Assembly (NCBI RefSeq): GCF_026319365.1 | Contig: NZ_JAPDMS010000002.1 | Location: forward strand, 248,001 to 312,000 | Origin: Methylophaga sp. OBS1 | Lineage (GTDB): Bacteria; Pseudomonadota; Gammaproteobacteria; Nitrosococcales; Methylophagaceae | Direction: 5' to 3' | DNA: 64,000 nucleotides | Shown: positions 1 through 8,336 of the stretch, piece by piece | Numbering within the stretch: position 1 is the stretch's first letter | Layout of the letters: every line of letters begins with the position of its first letter | The notes under the pieces: model-generated | Told to the model about the DNA's origin: nothing | What the model saw: the letters and a program-made list of their open reading frames with translations, nothing else | Database searches by the model: none | Translations under genes and position numbers: made by a program

Positions 1-11
1 GTATCGAGGGG

Positions 12-716
12 TTAGAAACGACGACCGATACCAATACCCCAGACAAAGGGATCAATATCCGCATTGATTCTGAGTCGATTGACTGCAGTGTTTTTGAAAT
101 GAGCTTCAGTATCAATATCGATATATTTCACATCAAAGTTCACAAACCAGTCTTCGTTCAAAGCAACATCAACACCGGCCTGAACTGCTAGTCCCCATGA
201 ACTGTCGAGTTTTATATCGTCGCCCGCTGCAGCGACCAGAGAGTCACTAGGGACTTTCTCATCAAAAAAGTAAGTATAGTTAATACCGGCACCCACGTAT
301 GGACGTACATCACCATCTGGCCGGAAGTGGTACTGCAGCAACAGGGTCGGTGGCAGGACTTTAGACTCAATAACCTGACTTGAACCTGTCAGACCTGCAC
401 CTCTAGCATTTGATTCAGCCGCTTTATGGACTGAAACATTATGCTCTGAGAAACCCAGAATCAGTTCAAGCCCCCAGTTACGTGTAATCATGTAGGTGAT
501 ATCGAGTTCTGGTACGGTGTCAGTATCAACTTTCACACCTTCACCAAGACTGGTTGTGTCGTTCAGATAGAGACGTCCACTATCATCATTAGGTGCAACG
601 TTAATAACGCGACCGCGAACCAGCCAATCACCTGCCTCATAGGCCATTGCAGGTAATGCGGCGGCACTCAAACCCAAACCAGTGATCATGGCAGCTGCAA
701 AAACGGTTTTTTTCAT
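12..716 (-). CDS. ompW: OmpW family outer membrane protein
   Basis: Small outer-membrane beta-barrel porin of the OmpW family, thought to pass small hydrophobic compounds. The 234-aa product opens with a signal peptide (MKKTVFAAAMITG...PAMA, cut near residue 26) and ends in F as outer-membrane barrels do (GIGIGRRF). Typical family stretches are seen: AGDWLVRGR after the signal, LLQYHFRP in the middle and PYVGAGINYTYFF. The start at 716 was preferred over an in-frame upstream start at 788 because it begins a clean signal peptide and follows a GGAGGA ribosome site. An FNR-type site lies 71 bp upstream of the start, so oxygen-dependent control is likely, as known for E. coli ompW. Confidence 0.9.
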   Translation of the reverse strand: MKKTVFAAAMITGLGLSAAALPAMAYEAGDWLVRGRVINVAPNDDSGRLYLNDTTSLGEGVKVDTDTVPELDITYMITRNWGLELILGFSEHNVSVHKAAESNARGAGLTGSSQVIESKVLPPTLLLQYHFRPDGDVRPYVGAGINYTYFFDEKVPSDSLVAAAGDDIKLDSSWGLAVQAGVDVALNEDWFVNFDVKYIDIDTEAHFKNTAVNRLRINADIDPFVWGIGIGRRF

Positions 717-787
717 TCTTTTTCCTCCGGGACAACCCCTGTGCGTCAAACATGGGTTCATTTTCAGGGAGGAGGCCTGAACACGCA

Positions 788-801
788 TTGACCTGGATCA
801 A
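788..801. promoter_or_regulatory. FNR/ANR-type operator
   Basis: TTGACCTGGATCAA matches the FNR consensus TTGAT-N4-ATCAA at 9 of 10 half-site positions. It lies between the end of the fnr-like gene and the start of ompW. Its centre is 78.5 bp upstream of the ompW start codon. A class II activator site centred at -41.5 would place the transcript start near 753, with a weak -10 (GAAAAT on the minus strand) at 765-760. It therefore probably controls ompW. It sits downstream of fnr, so it is not an fnr autoregulatory site. Confidence 0.75.
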
Positions 802-821
802 TTATTGGTGTGGTAAGAATT

Positions 822-1571
822 TCAACCGCAGAGTTGTTTCAGTTTGTCCTGATCAGTCAGGTTGATTGCTTTGCCCTGAATGCCGATCAAACCTTCGTCC
901 TGAAACCGGGTAAACAGACGACTGACGGTCTCAACGGCAAGCCCCAGATGATTAGCGATATCACCGCGTGACATCGTCAATTGAAATTCGCGGGCGGAGA
1001 AGCCGCGATCTTGAAACCGTCGCGATAGAGACAGGAGGAAGGTAGCCAGTTTTTCCTCAGCCGTTTTTTTACCGAGCAAAAACATCAGCGTTTTATCACC
1101 CGAAAGCTCTTTACTCAGCCGCGACATCATTTGTATCTGAAGCTGTGGCATGGTGGCACCCAAATCCTGCAGCTTTTCAAACGGTAATTCACAGACACTG
1201 CTGCTTTCCAGGGCTTTAGCAGTAGATTTGTATGCCTGTTCGTAAATTGCGTCCATGCCGATAAACTCGCCGGGGAAATAGAAGCCCGTCACTTGTTCAC
1301 GGCCATCGCTGGCCTGAACCGTGGTCTTGAAGGAACCGGAGCGCACGACAAAAATCGATTTGAACGGTGTATCCGTCGCAAACAAGGCCTGACCGCGGGA
1401 ATAGTTCTGGCTGCGCTTGATAATTTTGTCCAGCTGAGCCAGATCGTTACTGTGTAACCCTAACGGTAAACACAAGCGGTAAAGGGAACATTCCCGGCAG
1501 GCGATGTTGTGTTCGTGCTCGACTTTGGCGAGGTCTTTGAATAACGGGGTAACGTTGTTCAATTGAGCCAT
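822..1571 (-). CDS. fnr: FNR-type oxygen-sensing transcriptional regulator
   Basis: CRP/FNR-family activator that senses oxygen through a [4Fe-4S] cluster. The 249-aa product has the FNR cysteine pattern: C25-x2-C28-x5-C34 near the N terminus and C127 further in, equivalent to E. coli C20, C23, C29 and C122. The cyclic-nucleotide-like domain covers roughly residues 40-150 and the winged helix residues 170-245. The recognition helix carries ETVSRLF, with the E, S and R that read TTGAT half-sites. The start at 1571 (MAQLNN) follows AAGGA; an in-frame start at 1613 lacks family support. The gene is divergent from hisB. It likely acts on the FNR box upstream of ompW. Confidence 0.92.
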   Translation of the reverse strand: MAQLNNVTPLFKDLAKVEHEHNIACRECSLYRLCLPLGLHSNDLAQLDKIIKRSQNYSRGQALFATDTPFKSIFVVRSGSFKTTVQASDGREQVTGFYFPGEFIGMDAIYEQAYKSTAKALESSSVCELPFEKLQDLGATMPQLQIQMMSRLSKELSGDKTLMFLLGKKTAEEKLATFLLSLSRRFQDRGFSAREFQLTMSRGDIANHLGLAVETVSRLFTRFQDEGLIGIQGKAINLTDQDKLKQLCG

Positions 1572-1667
1572 TACTGATCCTTGTGCATAACATTGCCTAT
1601 AATAACCCTTCAAACCCTTGTCCGAAACAGTTATTATCTCGTTTTATCAATAAAATCAGGATTCACA

Positions 1668-2261
1668 ATGACCGCTCGTAGCGCGACTATTGCGCGAAAC
1701 ACGCTGGAGACCCAAATCGAAGTTGCCATTAATCTCGATGGCAGTGGCAAATTCCAGGCCGAAACCGGTGTGCCTTTCCTCGATCACATGATGGATCAAA
1801 TCGCCCGTCACGGTCTGTTTGACCTCAGCGTCAAGGCTAACGGTGATTTGCACATCGATGCGCACCACACCGTGGAAGATGTCGGTATCACCATTGGTCA
1901 GGCGTTAAAAAAGGCCCTGGGTGATAAGAAAGGGGTGGTTCGCTACGGTCATGCGTATGTCCCGTTGGATGAAGCGCTGTCGCGCGTGGTGCTCGATTTA
2001 TCCGGTCGTCCCGGCCTGGAGTTCGGCGTCACCTTTACCCGTGACAAAATCGGTGAGTTCGATGTTGACCTGTTTTACGAGTTTTTCCAGGGACTGGTCA
2101 ATCATGCCGGTATCACACTGCACATCGATAACCTGAAAGGCCGTAATGCCCACCATATCGCTGAAACCATATTCAAAGCTTTCGGTCGTGCGTTGCGCAT
2201 GGCGGTATCGCTGGATCAGCGGGCCCTGGAACAATTACCGTCAACCAAAGGGGCATTGTAA
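1668..2261 (+). CDS. hisB: Imidazoleglycerol-phosphate dehydratase
   Basis: Catalyses the sixth step of histidine synthesis, imidazoleglycerol phosphate to imidazoleacetol phosphate, in the cytoplasm. This is the monofunctional 197-aa form without the histidinol-phosphatase domain of E. coli HisB. Manganese-binding motifs are present: FLDHM with H40, H48, DAHHTVED at 64-71 and AHHIAE at 161-166. The ATG at 1668 starts MTARSATI; an upstream in-frame start at 1581 would overlap the fnr-like promoter region and was rejected. It is the first gene of the hisBHAFIE cluster and reads away from the fnr-like gene. A TATAAT at 1598-1603 could serve as a -10, but no good -35 was found. Confidence 0.93.
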   Translation: MTARSATIARNTLETQIEVAINLDGSGKFQAETGVPFLDHMMDQIARHGLFDLSVKANGDLHIDAHHTVEDVGITIGQALKKALGDKKGVVRYGHAYVPLDEALSRVVLDLSGRPGLEFGVTFTRDKIGEFDVDLFYEFFQGLVNHAGITLHIDNLKGRNAHHIAETIFKAFGRALRMAVSLDQRALEQLPSTKGAL

Positions 2262-2319
2262 GCTCGCAACTCAGGCTTCTTCAGCCATTTTCCAAAGATG
2301 ATTTGTAAACAGGTATAAA

Positions 2320-2964
2320 ATGCGTCGCGTAGCAGTGATCGACTATGGCATGGGCAATCTTCGCTCCGTGTCGAAAGCACTGGAAACCGTCTCCGGGCAA
2401 TCCGCTCATGTGTTTATCAGCTCCCAGCCGGAAGAGATCCTCTCGGCCAGCCATATTGTTTTTCCCGGTGTCGGCGCAATCCGTGACTGCATGGATGAAC
2501 TCCAGCGTCTGAGACTGGATGACGTGGTCAGAGATGCCGCCCGCAGCAAACCCTTTATCGGCATCTGCCTGGGGATGCAGGCAATGTTGAGCCGCAGCGA
2601 AGAAAATAATGGCATTACTGCCCTCGACATCATTCCGGGTGAAGTCAAAGCGTTTGACAAGCCGCGCTCAGAACAAGGCGACAAGCTGAAAGTGCCGCAT
2701 ATGGGCTGGAATCAGGTGCATCAGACCTGTACTCATCCACTCTGGCAGAATATTGCGCAGGACAGTCGCTTCTATTTTGTGCATGGTTATTATGTCAGCC
2801 CGACCGACCCGGCCGTGGTGGCAGCCACAACCCATTACGGTAATAGCTTTGCTTCCGCTATTTACCGCGATAATGTGTTTGCCACTCAGTTTCACCCGGA
2901 GAAAAGCCAACGTGCCGGCCTGCAGTTGCTGGAAAATTTTGTAAACTGGGACGGACAAAGCTGA
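2320..2964 (+). CDS. hisH: Imidazole glycerol phosphate synthase, glutaminase subunit
   Basis: Class I glutamine amidotransferase that supplies ammonia to HisF in imidazole glycerol phosphate synthase. The 214-aa product shows the catalytic triad: nucleophile C83 in GICLGMQ, and H192 and E194 in FHPEKS. The opening VAVIDYGMGNL and the oxyanion region VFPGVGAI are typical of HisH. It lies 58 bp after hisB and 28 bp before hisA, consistent with one operon. Its partner HisF is encoded two genes downstream. Confidence 0.95.
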   Translation: MRRVAVIDYGMGNLRSVSKALETVSGQSAHVFISSQPEEILSASHIVFPGVGAIRDCMDELQRLRLDDVVRDAARSKPFIGICLGMQAMLSRSEENNGITALDIIPGEVKAFDKPRSEQGDKLKVPHMGWNQVHQTCTHPLWQNIAQDSRFYFVHGYYVSPTDPAVVAATTHYGNSFASAIYRDNVFATQFHPEKSQRAGLQLLENFVNWDGQS

Positions 2965-2992
2965 TGACCGCCCAAAAAACGGAGAATGATTT

Positions 2993-3742
2993 ATGTTGTT
3001 GATCCCTGCCATTGATCTCAAACAAGGTCACTGCGTGCGTTTGCGTCAGGGGCGTATGGAAGACAATACCGTGTTTTCAGATGATCCGGTTGCGGTTGCC
3101 AGAAAATGGGTGGAAGCGGGTGCCAAGCGGCTGCATATGGTCGATCTGGATGGCGCTTTTGCCGGCAACCCGGTCAATGCCGATGTGATTCATAAAGTCT
3201 GTGAGACGTTTCCCGACCTCGATGTTCAGGTCGGTGGCGGTATTCGTGATGAAGAAACCATCGAAACCTATCTGCATGCCGGTGTCCGTTATGTCATTCT
3301 CGGTACCAAAGCCATCAATGCACCGCATTTTGTCGGCGATGTCTGCGCTGAATTCCCAGGCCACATCATCATTGGTCTGGATGCGAAAGACGGCAAAGTC
3401 GCCATCGACGGCTGGTCCAAACTGTCCAACCATGATGTGATTGATATCGCGCAGCAATTCGAACAGGACGGTGTTGAAGCAATCATCTACACCGATATCA
3501 GCCGCGACGGCATGATGCAGGGCGTCAACCTCGACTCCACCCGTAAACTGGCCAGCGCCATTCAGATACCGGTCATCGCTTCCGGCGGCGTTAGCAGCTA
3601 CGAAGATATCGAAGCCTTATGTGAAGCCGAAGCCGAGGGCGTAATGGGTGCGATTCTGGGCCGCTCAATTTACGAAGGCAGTATTGATTTGAAAAAAGGC
3701 CAGGAACTGGCCGATAAACTGAATCCACCACTGGAGTTTTAA
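2993..3742 (+). CDS. hisA: ProFAR isomerase (phosphoribosylformimino-AICAR-P isomerase)
   Basis: TIM-barrel isomerase of histidine synthesis that converts ProFAR to PRFAR by an Amadori rearrangement. The 249-aa protein has the catalytic aspartates D8 (PAIDLKQG) and D130 (IIGLDAKDG). Phosphate-binding loops are visible at [11 protein letters not shown] and VIASGGVSS. It precedes hisF, its structural half-barrel relative, by 6 bp. Its length is normal for the family. Confidence 0.95.
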   Translation: MLLIPAIDLKQGHCVRLRQGRMEDNTVFSDDPVAVARKWVEAGAKRLHMVDLDGAFAGNPVNADVIHKVCETFPDLDVQVGGGIRDEETIETYLHAGVRYVILGTKAINAPHFVGDVCAEFPGHIIIGLDAKDGKVAIDGWSKLSNHDVIDIAQQFEQDGVEAIIYTDISRDGMMQGVNLDSTRKLASAIQIPVIASGGVSSYEDIEALCEAEAEGVMGAILGRSIYEGSIDLKKGQELADKLNPPLEF

Positions 3743-3748
3743 TCACTG

Positions 3749-4522
3749 ATGGGCCTCGCCAAACGCATCATTCCCTGTCTCGACGTTGATAACGGTCGTG
3801 TCGTCAAAGGCGTCCAGTTTGTTGATATCCGTGATGCCGGCGATCCCATCGAAGTTGCCAAGCGTTATGATGAGCAGGGCGCAGACGAAATTACCTTTCT
3901 CGACATTACTGCGACTCATCACGAACGTGACACCATGGTGCATGTAGTAGAAGCCGTCGCCAGCCAGGTGTTTATTCCATTGACTGTGGGCGGCGGTATT
4001 CGCACTGTGGAAGACATCCGCCGGATGCTGAATGCCGGCGCCGATAAAGTGGGTATCAACTCTGCTGCGGTTAAGAACCCGGACTTTGTCCGCGAGGCGG
4101 CTGATCGATTCGGTTCCCAATGTATTGTTGTGGCCATTGATGCCAAACGCGTCTCCGAAGAGGGCGAACCCGCCCGCTGGGAAATTTTTACTCACGGCGG
4201 CCGAAAACCCACCGGTATTGATGCGGTTGAATGGGCAAAAAAAATGGTTGCTAACGGTGCCGGTGAAATCCTGCTGACCAGCATGGATCGCGACGGCACC
4301 AAATCCGGTTTTGATCTTGAGTTGACCCGTGCAGTCAGTGAAGCGGTCGATGTACCGGTCATCGCCTCCGGCGGTGTGGGTGAGTTGCAGGATTTGAGTG
4401 ACGGTATTACCCGGGGCCTGGCCGATGCCGTGCTCGCTGCCAGCATATTCCACTTTGGTGAGCACACGGTACAGGAAGCCAAACAGCAAATGGCAAGCCA
4501 GGGTATTGAGGTGAGGTTGTAA
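3749..4522 (+). CDS. hisF: Imidazole glycerol phosphate synthase, cyclase subunit
   Basis: TIM-barrel cyclase that joins HisH to convert PRFAR and ammonia into imidazole glycerol phosphate and AICAR. The 257-aa product has the family opening [18 protein letters not shown] with catalytic D12, a second acid in VVAIDAK, and phosphate loops in [12 protein letters not shown] and VIASGGVG. The stop codon shares one base with the hisI start (TAATG), which suggests translational coupling. A 248-codon frame on the opposite strand here is a shadow. Confidence 0.95.
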   Translation: MGLAKRIIPCLDVDNGRVVKGVQFVDIRDAGDPIEVAKRYDEQGADEITFLDITATHHERDTMVHVVEAVASQVFIPLTVGGGIRTVEDIRRMLNAGADKVGINSAAVKNPDFVREAADRFGSQCIVVAIDAKRVSEEGEPARWEIFTHGGRKPTGIDAVEWAKKMVANGAGEILLTSMDRDGTKSGFDLELTRAVSEAVDVPVIASGGVGELQDLSDGITRGLADAVLAASIFHFGEHTVQEAKQQMASQGIEVRL

Positions 4523-4902
4523 TGGACTTTCTGGAGCAAGTTAAGTGGAATGAGGATGGACTCGTTCCCGTTATTACTCAGGAAGCAGAAACAAAGCAAG
4601 TACTCACTTTAGCCTGGATGAATCGTGAAGCCTTACAGCTGACAGTCGAAACCGGGCATGCGGTTTACTGGTCCCGCTCCAGACAGCAACTCTGGCACAA
4701 AGGAGAACAATCCGGTCATCAGCAACTGATTCAATCCATCCGCATTGACTGTGACTTTGATGCCGTATTGCTGGAGGTGATCCAGAAAGGCGGTATTGCC
4801 TGTCATACCGGTCGCCATCACTGTTTTTATTTCCGCTTGCAAGACGGCGAGTGGCAGCCGGTGGAACCGGTCCTGAAAAATCCTGACGAGATCTATTCAT
4901 GA
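4522..4902 (+). CDS. hisI: Phosphoribosyl-AMP cyclohydrolase
   Basis: Zinc- and magnesium-dependent hydrolase that opens the purine ring of PR-AMP, step three of histidine synthesis. The 126-aa product holds only the cyclohydrolase domain, unlike the bifunctional HisIE of enterobacteria. Motifs: [17 protein letters not shown], the acidic IRIDCDFDA (magnesium site) and [13 protein letters not shown] (zinc cysteines and histidines). It overlaps hisE by 4 bp, so the two activities are separate but translationally coupled. Confidence 0.95.
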   Translation: MDFLEQVKWNEDGLVPVITQEAETKQVLTLAWMNREALQLTVETGHAVYWSRSRQQLWHKGEQSGHQQLIQSIRIDCDFDAVLLEVIQKGGIACHTGRHHCFYFRLQDGEWQPVEPVLKNPDEIYS

Positions 4903-5219
4903 GCGATATTCTGCACAAACTCACTCAAGTGCTGAACGAGCGCAAACAAGCTGACCCGGACAGCTCTTATGTTGCCAGTCTGTATGCGGCGGGCACTGAC
5001 AAAATCCTGAAAAAGCTGGGAGAGGAAGCCACTGAGACGGTCATTGCAGGCAAAGGCGGCAATCGTGAAGAAATCATTTATGAAACCGCCGATCTGTGGT
5101 TTCACAGCCTGGTGTTACTGGCGCATAATGGGATTGATCCGCAACTGATTCTGGACGAACTGGATCGACGTTTCGGTCTGTCCGGCCATGAAGAAAAAGC
5201 CAGCAGGAGCAAATCATGA
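4899..5219 (+). CDS. hisE: Phosphoribosyl-ATP pyrophosphatase
   Basis: All-helical MazG-like pyrophosphatase that hydrolyses PR-ATP to PR-AMP, step two of histidine synthesis. The 106-aa product contains [15 protein letters not shown] and the downstream E and D residues ([13 protein letters not shown]) that bind magnesium and pyrophosphate. It overlaps hisI upstream and the HIT gene downstream by 4 bp each (ATGA). It is the last his gene in the cluster; hisG, hisD and hisC are not in this window. Confidence 0.94.
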   Translation: MSDILHKLTQVLNERKQADPDSSYVASLYAAGTDKILKKLGEEATETVIAGKGGNREEIIYETADLWFHSLVLLAHNGIDPQLILDELDRRFGLSGHEEKASRSKS

Positions 5220-5554
5220 GCGATTGTCTGTTCTGTAAAATTATCGATGGCGTGATTCCGTCGACGAGGGTATTTGAAGACGATCTCATCTATGTTTTTA
5301 AAGACATCAACCCGAAAGCCGATGTGCATTTACTGGTGATCCCTAAAATTCATATTGCCCGTCTTGATGAAGCGAAAGCCGAACATGCCGAGCTTCTGGC
5401 CCACATGATGTTGTCCTTGCCCAAGCTCGCCCTAGAGCAGGGTCTCGACACGGGTTTTCGCAGTATCATCAACACAGGTCCGGGTGGCGGTCAGGAAGTT
5501 GATCACCTGCATATTCACATCCTCGGGGGCAAATCCTTGCCCAGCTTTAAATAG
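5216..5554 (+). CDS. HIT family protein (histidine triad nucleotide-binding)
   Basis: Cytoplasmic histidine-triad protein of the HINT branch. These hydrolyse phosphoramidates such as adenosine 5'-monophosphoramidate; the physiological substrate is not known. The 112-aa product starts [11 protein letters not shown] and carries the triad motif HLHIHILGG near residues 97-105. The C and E residues near the start match HINT proteins. It overlaps hisE by 4 bp and precedes tatA by 9 bp. This his-hit-tat order recurs in proteobacteria. Confidence 0.92.
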   Translation: MSDCLFCKIIDGVIPSTRVFEDDLIYVFKDINPKADVHLLVIPKIHIARLDEAKAEHAELLAHMMLSLPKLALEQGLDTGFRSIINTGPGGGQEVDHLHIHILGGKSLPSFK

Positions 5555-5563
5555 GAGCACATT

Positions 5564-5812
5564 ATGGGTATCGGTGGAATCAGCATCTGGCAGTTACTTA
5601 TCATTCTGGTCATCGTGGTACTGCTGTTTGGCACCAAAAAACTCCGTTCGCTGGGCGGTGACCTGGGCAGCGCCATCAAGAACTTCAAGGACTCGATGCA
5701 GGAAGGCCGTGACGAGTCAGAAAAAAAGGATGACGACAACATCATTGAGCACGATGATAAAAACGTCCACAACCAGCAACGACAAGAGGATAAGGATAAA
5801 TCCTCACGTTAA
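5564..5812 (+). CDS. tatA: Sec-independent protein translocase subunit TatA
   Basis: Pore-forming subunit of the twin-arginine translocase, which exports folded proteins. The 82-aa product has a single N-terminal transmembrane helix ([15 protein letters not shown], about residues 7-21), the FGTKKL hinge and an amphipathic helix ([16 protein letters not shown]). A charged, disordered tail rich in D, E, K and Q follows. An AGGAG ribosome site precedes it. First of three adjacent tat genes. Confidence 0.94.
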   Translation: MGIGGISIWQLLIILVIVVLLFGTKKLRSLGGDLGSAIKNFKDSMQEGRDESEKKDDDNIIEHDDKNVHNQQRQEDKDKSSR

Positions 5813-5836
5813 TCTTAAGCGTCTGTCAGGTGCTTC

Positions 5837-6118
5837 ATGTTTGATATCGGTTTCTGGGAAATTCTGCTGATCGCCGTGGTCGCACTCCTCGTAGTGGGAC
5901 CGGAACGCCTGCCCAGACTGATCCGCGTCACCGGTCTGTGGATTGGCCGCGCCCAGGCCTCCCTGCAAAGTATTCGTTCCGAAATCTCCAGAGAACTGCG
6001 CGCCCAGGAGCTACAGGATGCGCTCAAGAAGCCGGACAATATGCCGGATTTAAATGAAGAGATCCGGCTCGATGACAGCACACCGGATTCATCAAAGGAC
6101 AAGAAACAGGATGGATGA
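5837..6118 (+). CDS. tatB: Sec-independent protein translocase subunit TatB
   Basis: TatB forms the substrate receptor with TatC. The 93-aa product has the TatB start FDIGFWEILLI with the polar E at position 8 in the membrane helix. The VVGPERLPRLIR hinge and a longer amphipathic and coiled region follow. It is shorter than E. coli TatB (171 aa), since most of the variable tail is missing, which is common outside enterobacteria. Its last 8 bases overlap tatC. Confidence 0.93.
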   Translation: MFDIGFWEILLIAVVALLVVGPERLPRLIRVTGLWIGRAQASLQSIRSEISRELRAQELQDALKKPDNMPDLNEEIRLDDSTPDSSKDKKQDG

Positions 6119-6851
6119 ACAGCAGCAACCGCTGATCTCGCATCTGGTTGAACTGCGTGATCGTCTGTTACGGGCCGTATTGGCGGTATTACTGGTCGCT
6201 CTCTGCCTGTTTCCGTTTGCCAATGATTTATACCTGTTTCTGTCCGAGCCGCTGATGCGGCATCTGCCGGAAACCAGTTCGATGATAGCGACCGAGGTCG
6301 CTTCTCCGTTCCTAACCCCGTTCAAGCTGACGCTGAGCACGGCGATTATGATTGCCGTCCCTTATCTGTTGTATCAGCTATGGTCATTCGTCGCACCGGG
6401 ACTCTACGACCATGAACGCAAGCTGGTCTTCCCGCTGATTTTTGCCAGTACGGTGCTGTTTTTCTTAGGTATCGCCTTTGCCTTTTATGTGGTGTTTCCG
6501 CTGATTTTTGCTTTCCTGACCCAGGCCGCGCCCGAGGGTGTGGCGGTGATGACCGATATCAGCAGTTATCTGGATTTTGTCCTCAAACTGTTTTTTGCCT
6601 TCGGTCTGGCCTTTGAGGTGCCGATTGCCACTTTATTGTTGATCTGGACCGGCGCGTCCACGGTGGAAAGTCTGACCGAGAAACGTCCCTATGTGATTGT
6701 CGGCGCTTTTGTGGTGGGTATGCTGCTCACCCCCCCGGACGTCATTTCCCAGACGCTCCTGGCGCTGCCTGTGTGGCTATTATTTGAGCTGGGACTGTTC
6801 AGTGCCCGCTGGCTACCGAAAAGACGCAGTCAGGAAGAGGAAGAAGCTTAA
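6111..6851 (+). CDS. tatC: Sec-independent protein translocase subunit TatC
   Basis: Six-helix membrane protein that recognises twin-arginine signal peptides. The 246-aa product begins MDEQQQPLISHLVELRDRL, containing the conserved signal-binding E in the HLxELR motif. The periplasmic loop FLTPFKLT and the late segment LTPPDVISQ are typical. The ATG at 6111 fits the family N terminus; an upstream start at 6054 lies inside tatB. The 3' end overlaps the convergent pentapeptide gene by 4 bp. Confidence 0.95.
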   Translation: MDEQQQPLISHLVELRDRLLRAVLAVLLVALCLFPFANDLYLFLSEPLMRHLPETSSMIATEVASPFLTPFKLTLSTAIMIAVPYLLYQLWSFVAPGLYDHERKLVFPLIFASTVLFFLGIAFAFYVVFPLIFAFLTQAAPEGVAVMTDISSYLDFVLKLFFAFGLAFEVPIATLLLIWTGASTVESLTEKRPYVIVGAFVVGMLLTPPDVISQTLLALPVWLLFELGLFSARWLPKRRSQEEEEA

Positions 6852-7192
6852 ACGTTGTAACGCATCCGGGTCCCGTGCTGCAATGACAGTTCAATCTCTT
6901 CAGCGCGGATCTGACTGGGGAAATAAACCCCGGAAATTTTGGCGCCATGAATACTGGCCCCTTCCAGGCTCAGGCAGCCACTGAAATCGATACCCCGTAA
7001 ATCTGCCTGGCGAAAATAGCTGTTGGAAAAATCCAATCCTTCAGCAACAAGCCCCTGCAGGTTCAGATGTCTGAAATCACAACTGGTCAGATTAACCTGC
7101 TCGCCGGCAGCCACCCGTCGGTTGAATTCTTCTACTTTGCCATCGCGTAACAGTTGGTAAAGCGGATTATCGGGAATTGCCGGTGCCGTCAT
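6848..7192 (-). CDS. Pentapeptide-repeat protein, small
   Basis: A 114-aa cytoplasmic protein whose residues about 45-95 form pentapeptide-type repeats with a central L or F (CDFRHLNLQGL, GLDFSNSYFRQADLRGIDFSG, GASIHGAKISGVYF), which fold as a short four-sided beta-helix. The N-terminal 40 residues are helical. The start at 7192 follows AGGAG at good spacing; an upstream in-frame start at 7273 has no such site. The function is unknown. It converges on tatC with a 4-bp overlap and is divergent from the TIGR02647 gene. Confidence 0.8.
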   Translation of the reverse strand: MTAPAIPDNPLYQLLRDGKVEEFNRRVAAGEQVNLTSCDFRHLNLQGLVAEGLDFSNSYFRQADLRGIDFSGCLSLEGASIHGAKISGVYFPSQIRAEEIELSLQHGTRMRYNV

Positions 7193-7329
7193 GACGTTCT
7201 CCTGTCTTTGTAATAAATCCAAGATTACCGCCCGTAGCAGGGCTTGTAAATGCAGACAAATTGCACATTGCAAACCGTGCAGTTGTGCTATGTTGTGATT
7301 GAGACAACCTGCAAAGAGGCACCGACTAT

Positions 7330-7563
7330 ATGACCATCAAGCAAGCGCTGATTGACGAACTGGAAGTCCTGTTACAATTTCCGCTCGACAGCACCCAGGC
7401 CGGCATTAAAATTCATCATGATGCCAAGGAAGGACTGATAGAAGCGGCACAACAGTTACATGATAAAGGCCTGATCACCCAGCATGATGGCGGTTACCTG
7501 ACTGATCTTGGTTATGAGGCCGCAGAACATTTGCAGCACGCTCTGAGAATCGTCACCTCCTGA
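7330..7563 (+). CDS. TIGR02647 family small protein
   Basis: A 77-aa cytoplasmic protein resembling the TIGR02647 family of gammaproteobacteria, some members of which are labelled DNA-binding. The sequence looks like a small winged-helix: helix (IKQALIDELEVLLQF), helix (DAKEGLIEAAQQLHDKGLIT), a short wing (QHDGGYLT), then DLGYEAAEHLQHAL. No signal peptide or metal site is visible. The function is unknown. Its last 11 bases overlap the convergent folA. Confidence 0.75.
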   Translation: MTIKQALIDELEVLLQFPLDSTQAGIKIHHDAKEGLIEAAQQLHDKGLITQHDGGYLTDLGYEAAEHLQHALRIVTS

Positions 7564-8044
7564 TGCGCTGATAGCTCAAGAAGCTGTAGTCATAATCATT
7601 TTTCTCGTCAGCCGGATGATCCTCACGGCTGACACATTCCCATTCATCGCTCGACCAGTCTGGAAACCAGGTATCTCCATCCAGTCGGGCGTGAACCAGG
7701 GTCAGATAGAGTTTATCCGCCAGGGGCAGTGTCTGTTGATACAAAGATGCGCCCCCCATGATCATCACTTCTTCCTGCCCCTGACATAATGCCAGCGCTT
7801 CCTCCAGCGAATGAACCACATCACAGCCCGATGCCTGAAAGTCGCGACTCCCCGTAATGACGATATTCTGCCTGCCCGGTAGTGGACGACCGATAGACTC
7901 ATGGGTACGTCGCCCCATCACAATCGGTTTATTCATGGTAACGCGTTTGAAATGCTGTAGATCCGCCGACAGACGCCACGGCAAATCATTATCTCTTCCT
8001 ATCAGCCCCTGTTCATCAGTGGCCACAATAATGGCTAATTTCAT
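7553..8044 (-). CDS. folA: Dihydrofolate reductase
   Basis: Reduces dihydrofolate to tetrahydrofolate with NADPH. The 163-aa product has the classic motifs: IVATDEQGLIGRDNDLPWRL with the substrate-binding D, PIVMGRRTHESIGRPLPGR, and the nucleotide-binding MIMGGASLYQ. The start at 8044 (MKLAIIVAT) matches family N termini; an upstream frame start at 8179 runs through the DnaA-box region and was rejected. It is divergent from priA and convergent with the TIGR02647 gene. Confidence 0.95.
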   Translation of the reverse strand: MKLAIIVATDEQGLIGRDNDLPWRLSADLQHFKRVTMNKPIVMGRRTHESIGRPLPGRQNIVITGSRDFQASGCDVVHSLEEALALCQGQEEVMIMGGASLYQQTLPLADKLYLTLVHARLDGDTWFPDWSSDEWECVSREDHPADEKNDYDYSFLSYQRIRR

Positions 8045-8137
8045 CGAAAACCTTCTTTCTTGAACCGTCACTAATATAACGTGAATCAGCTCCCTCAATA
8101 AAAGCTGTATAAGTGCCAAATAAGATCGATCACAACT

Positions 8138-8214
8138 TGTGGATAACTTTTGCTGTGGATAAGTCAGCATTTTGTCCACAACAAATCCGCGTCAGTCGAT
8201 GAAAGTTATCAACA
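8138..8214. promoter_or_regulatory. Cluster of DnaA boxes between folA and priA
   Basis: Two perfect DnaA boxes (TGTGGATAA, reverse of TTATCCACA) lie at 8138-8146 and 8154-8162, 16 bp apart. TTGTCCACA at 8172-8180 and TTATCAACA at 8206-8214 each differ from the consensus by one base. GATC sites flank the cluster (8124-8131 and 8221-8224), and an A+T-rich, pyrimidine-rich stretch follows at about 8295-8335. Such density is not expected by chance in 77 bp. It could let DnaA regulate folA or priA, titrate DnaA, or mark an origin. Neighbouring genes are not the usual dnaA/dnaN or gid/par origin context. Confidence 0.6.
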
Positions 8215-8336
8215 AGTCCGGATCAGGATAAGATGTTGTATTTAAGTCGATTACAATAACTATCCAACTACCCACAGGCATCAGACATTAACATCATCAA
8301 AAAAATATCTTTCTCTTTCTTTCTGTTAATTAACGT

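Noticed and set aside
1598..1603. TATAAT as hisB promoter
   Set aside because: The hexamer is perfect but no acceptable -35 lies at 16-18 bp on the plus strand, so it was not listed as a feature.
3743..4489. 248-codon minus-strand frame opposite hisF
   Set aside because: Shadow of hisF; no motifs and no ribosome site.
8138..8336. Definite chromosomal origin
   Set aside because: Boxes are real, but no dnaA, dnaN, gyrB, rpmH, gid or par genes adjoin and GC skew cannot be judged from one window; kept only as a finding.
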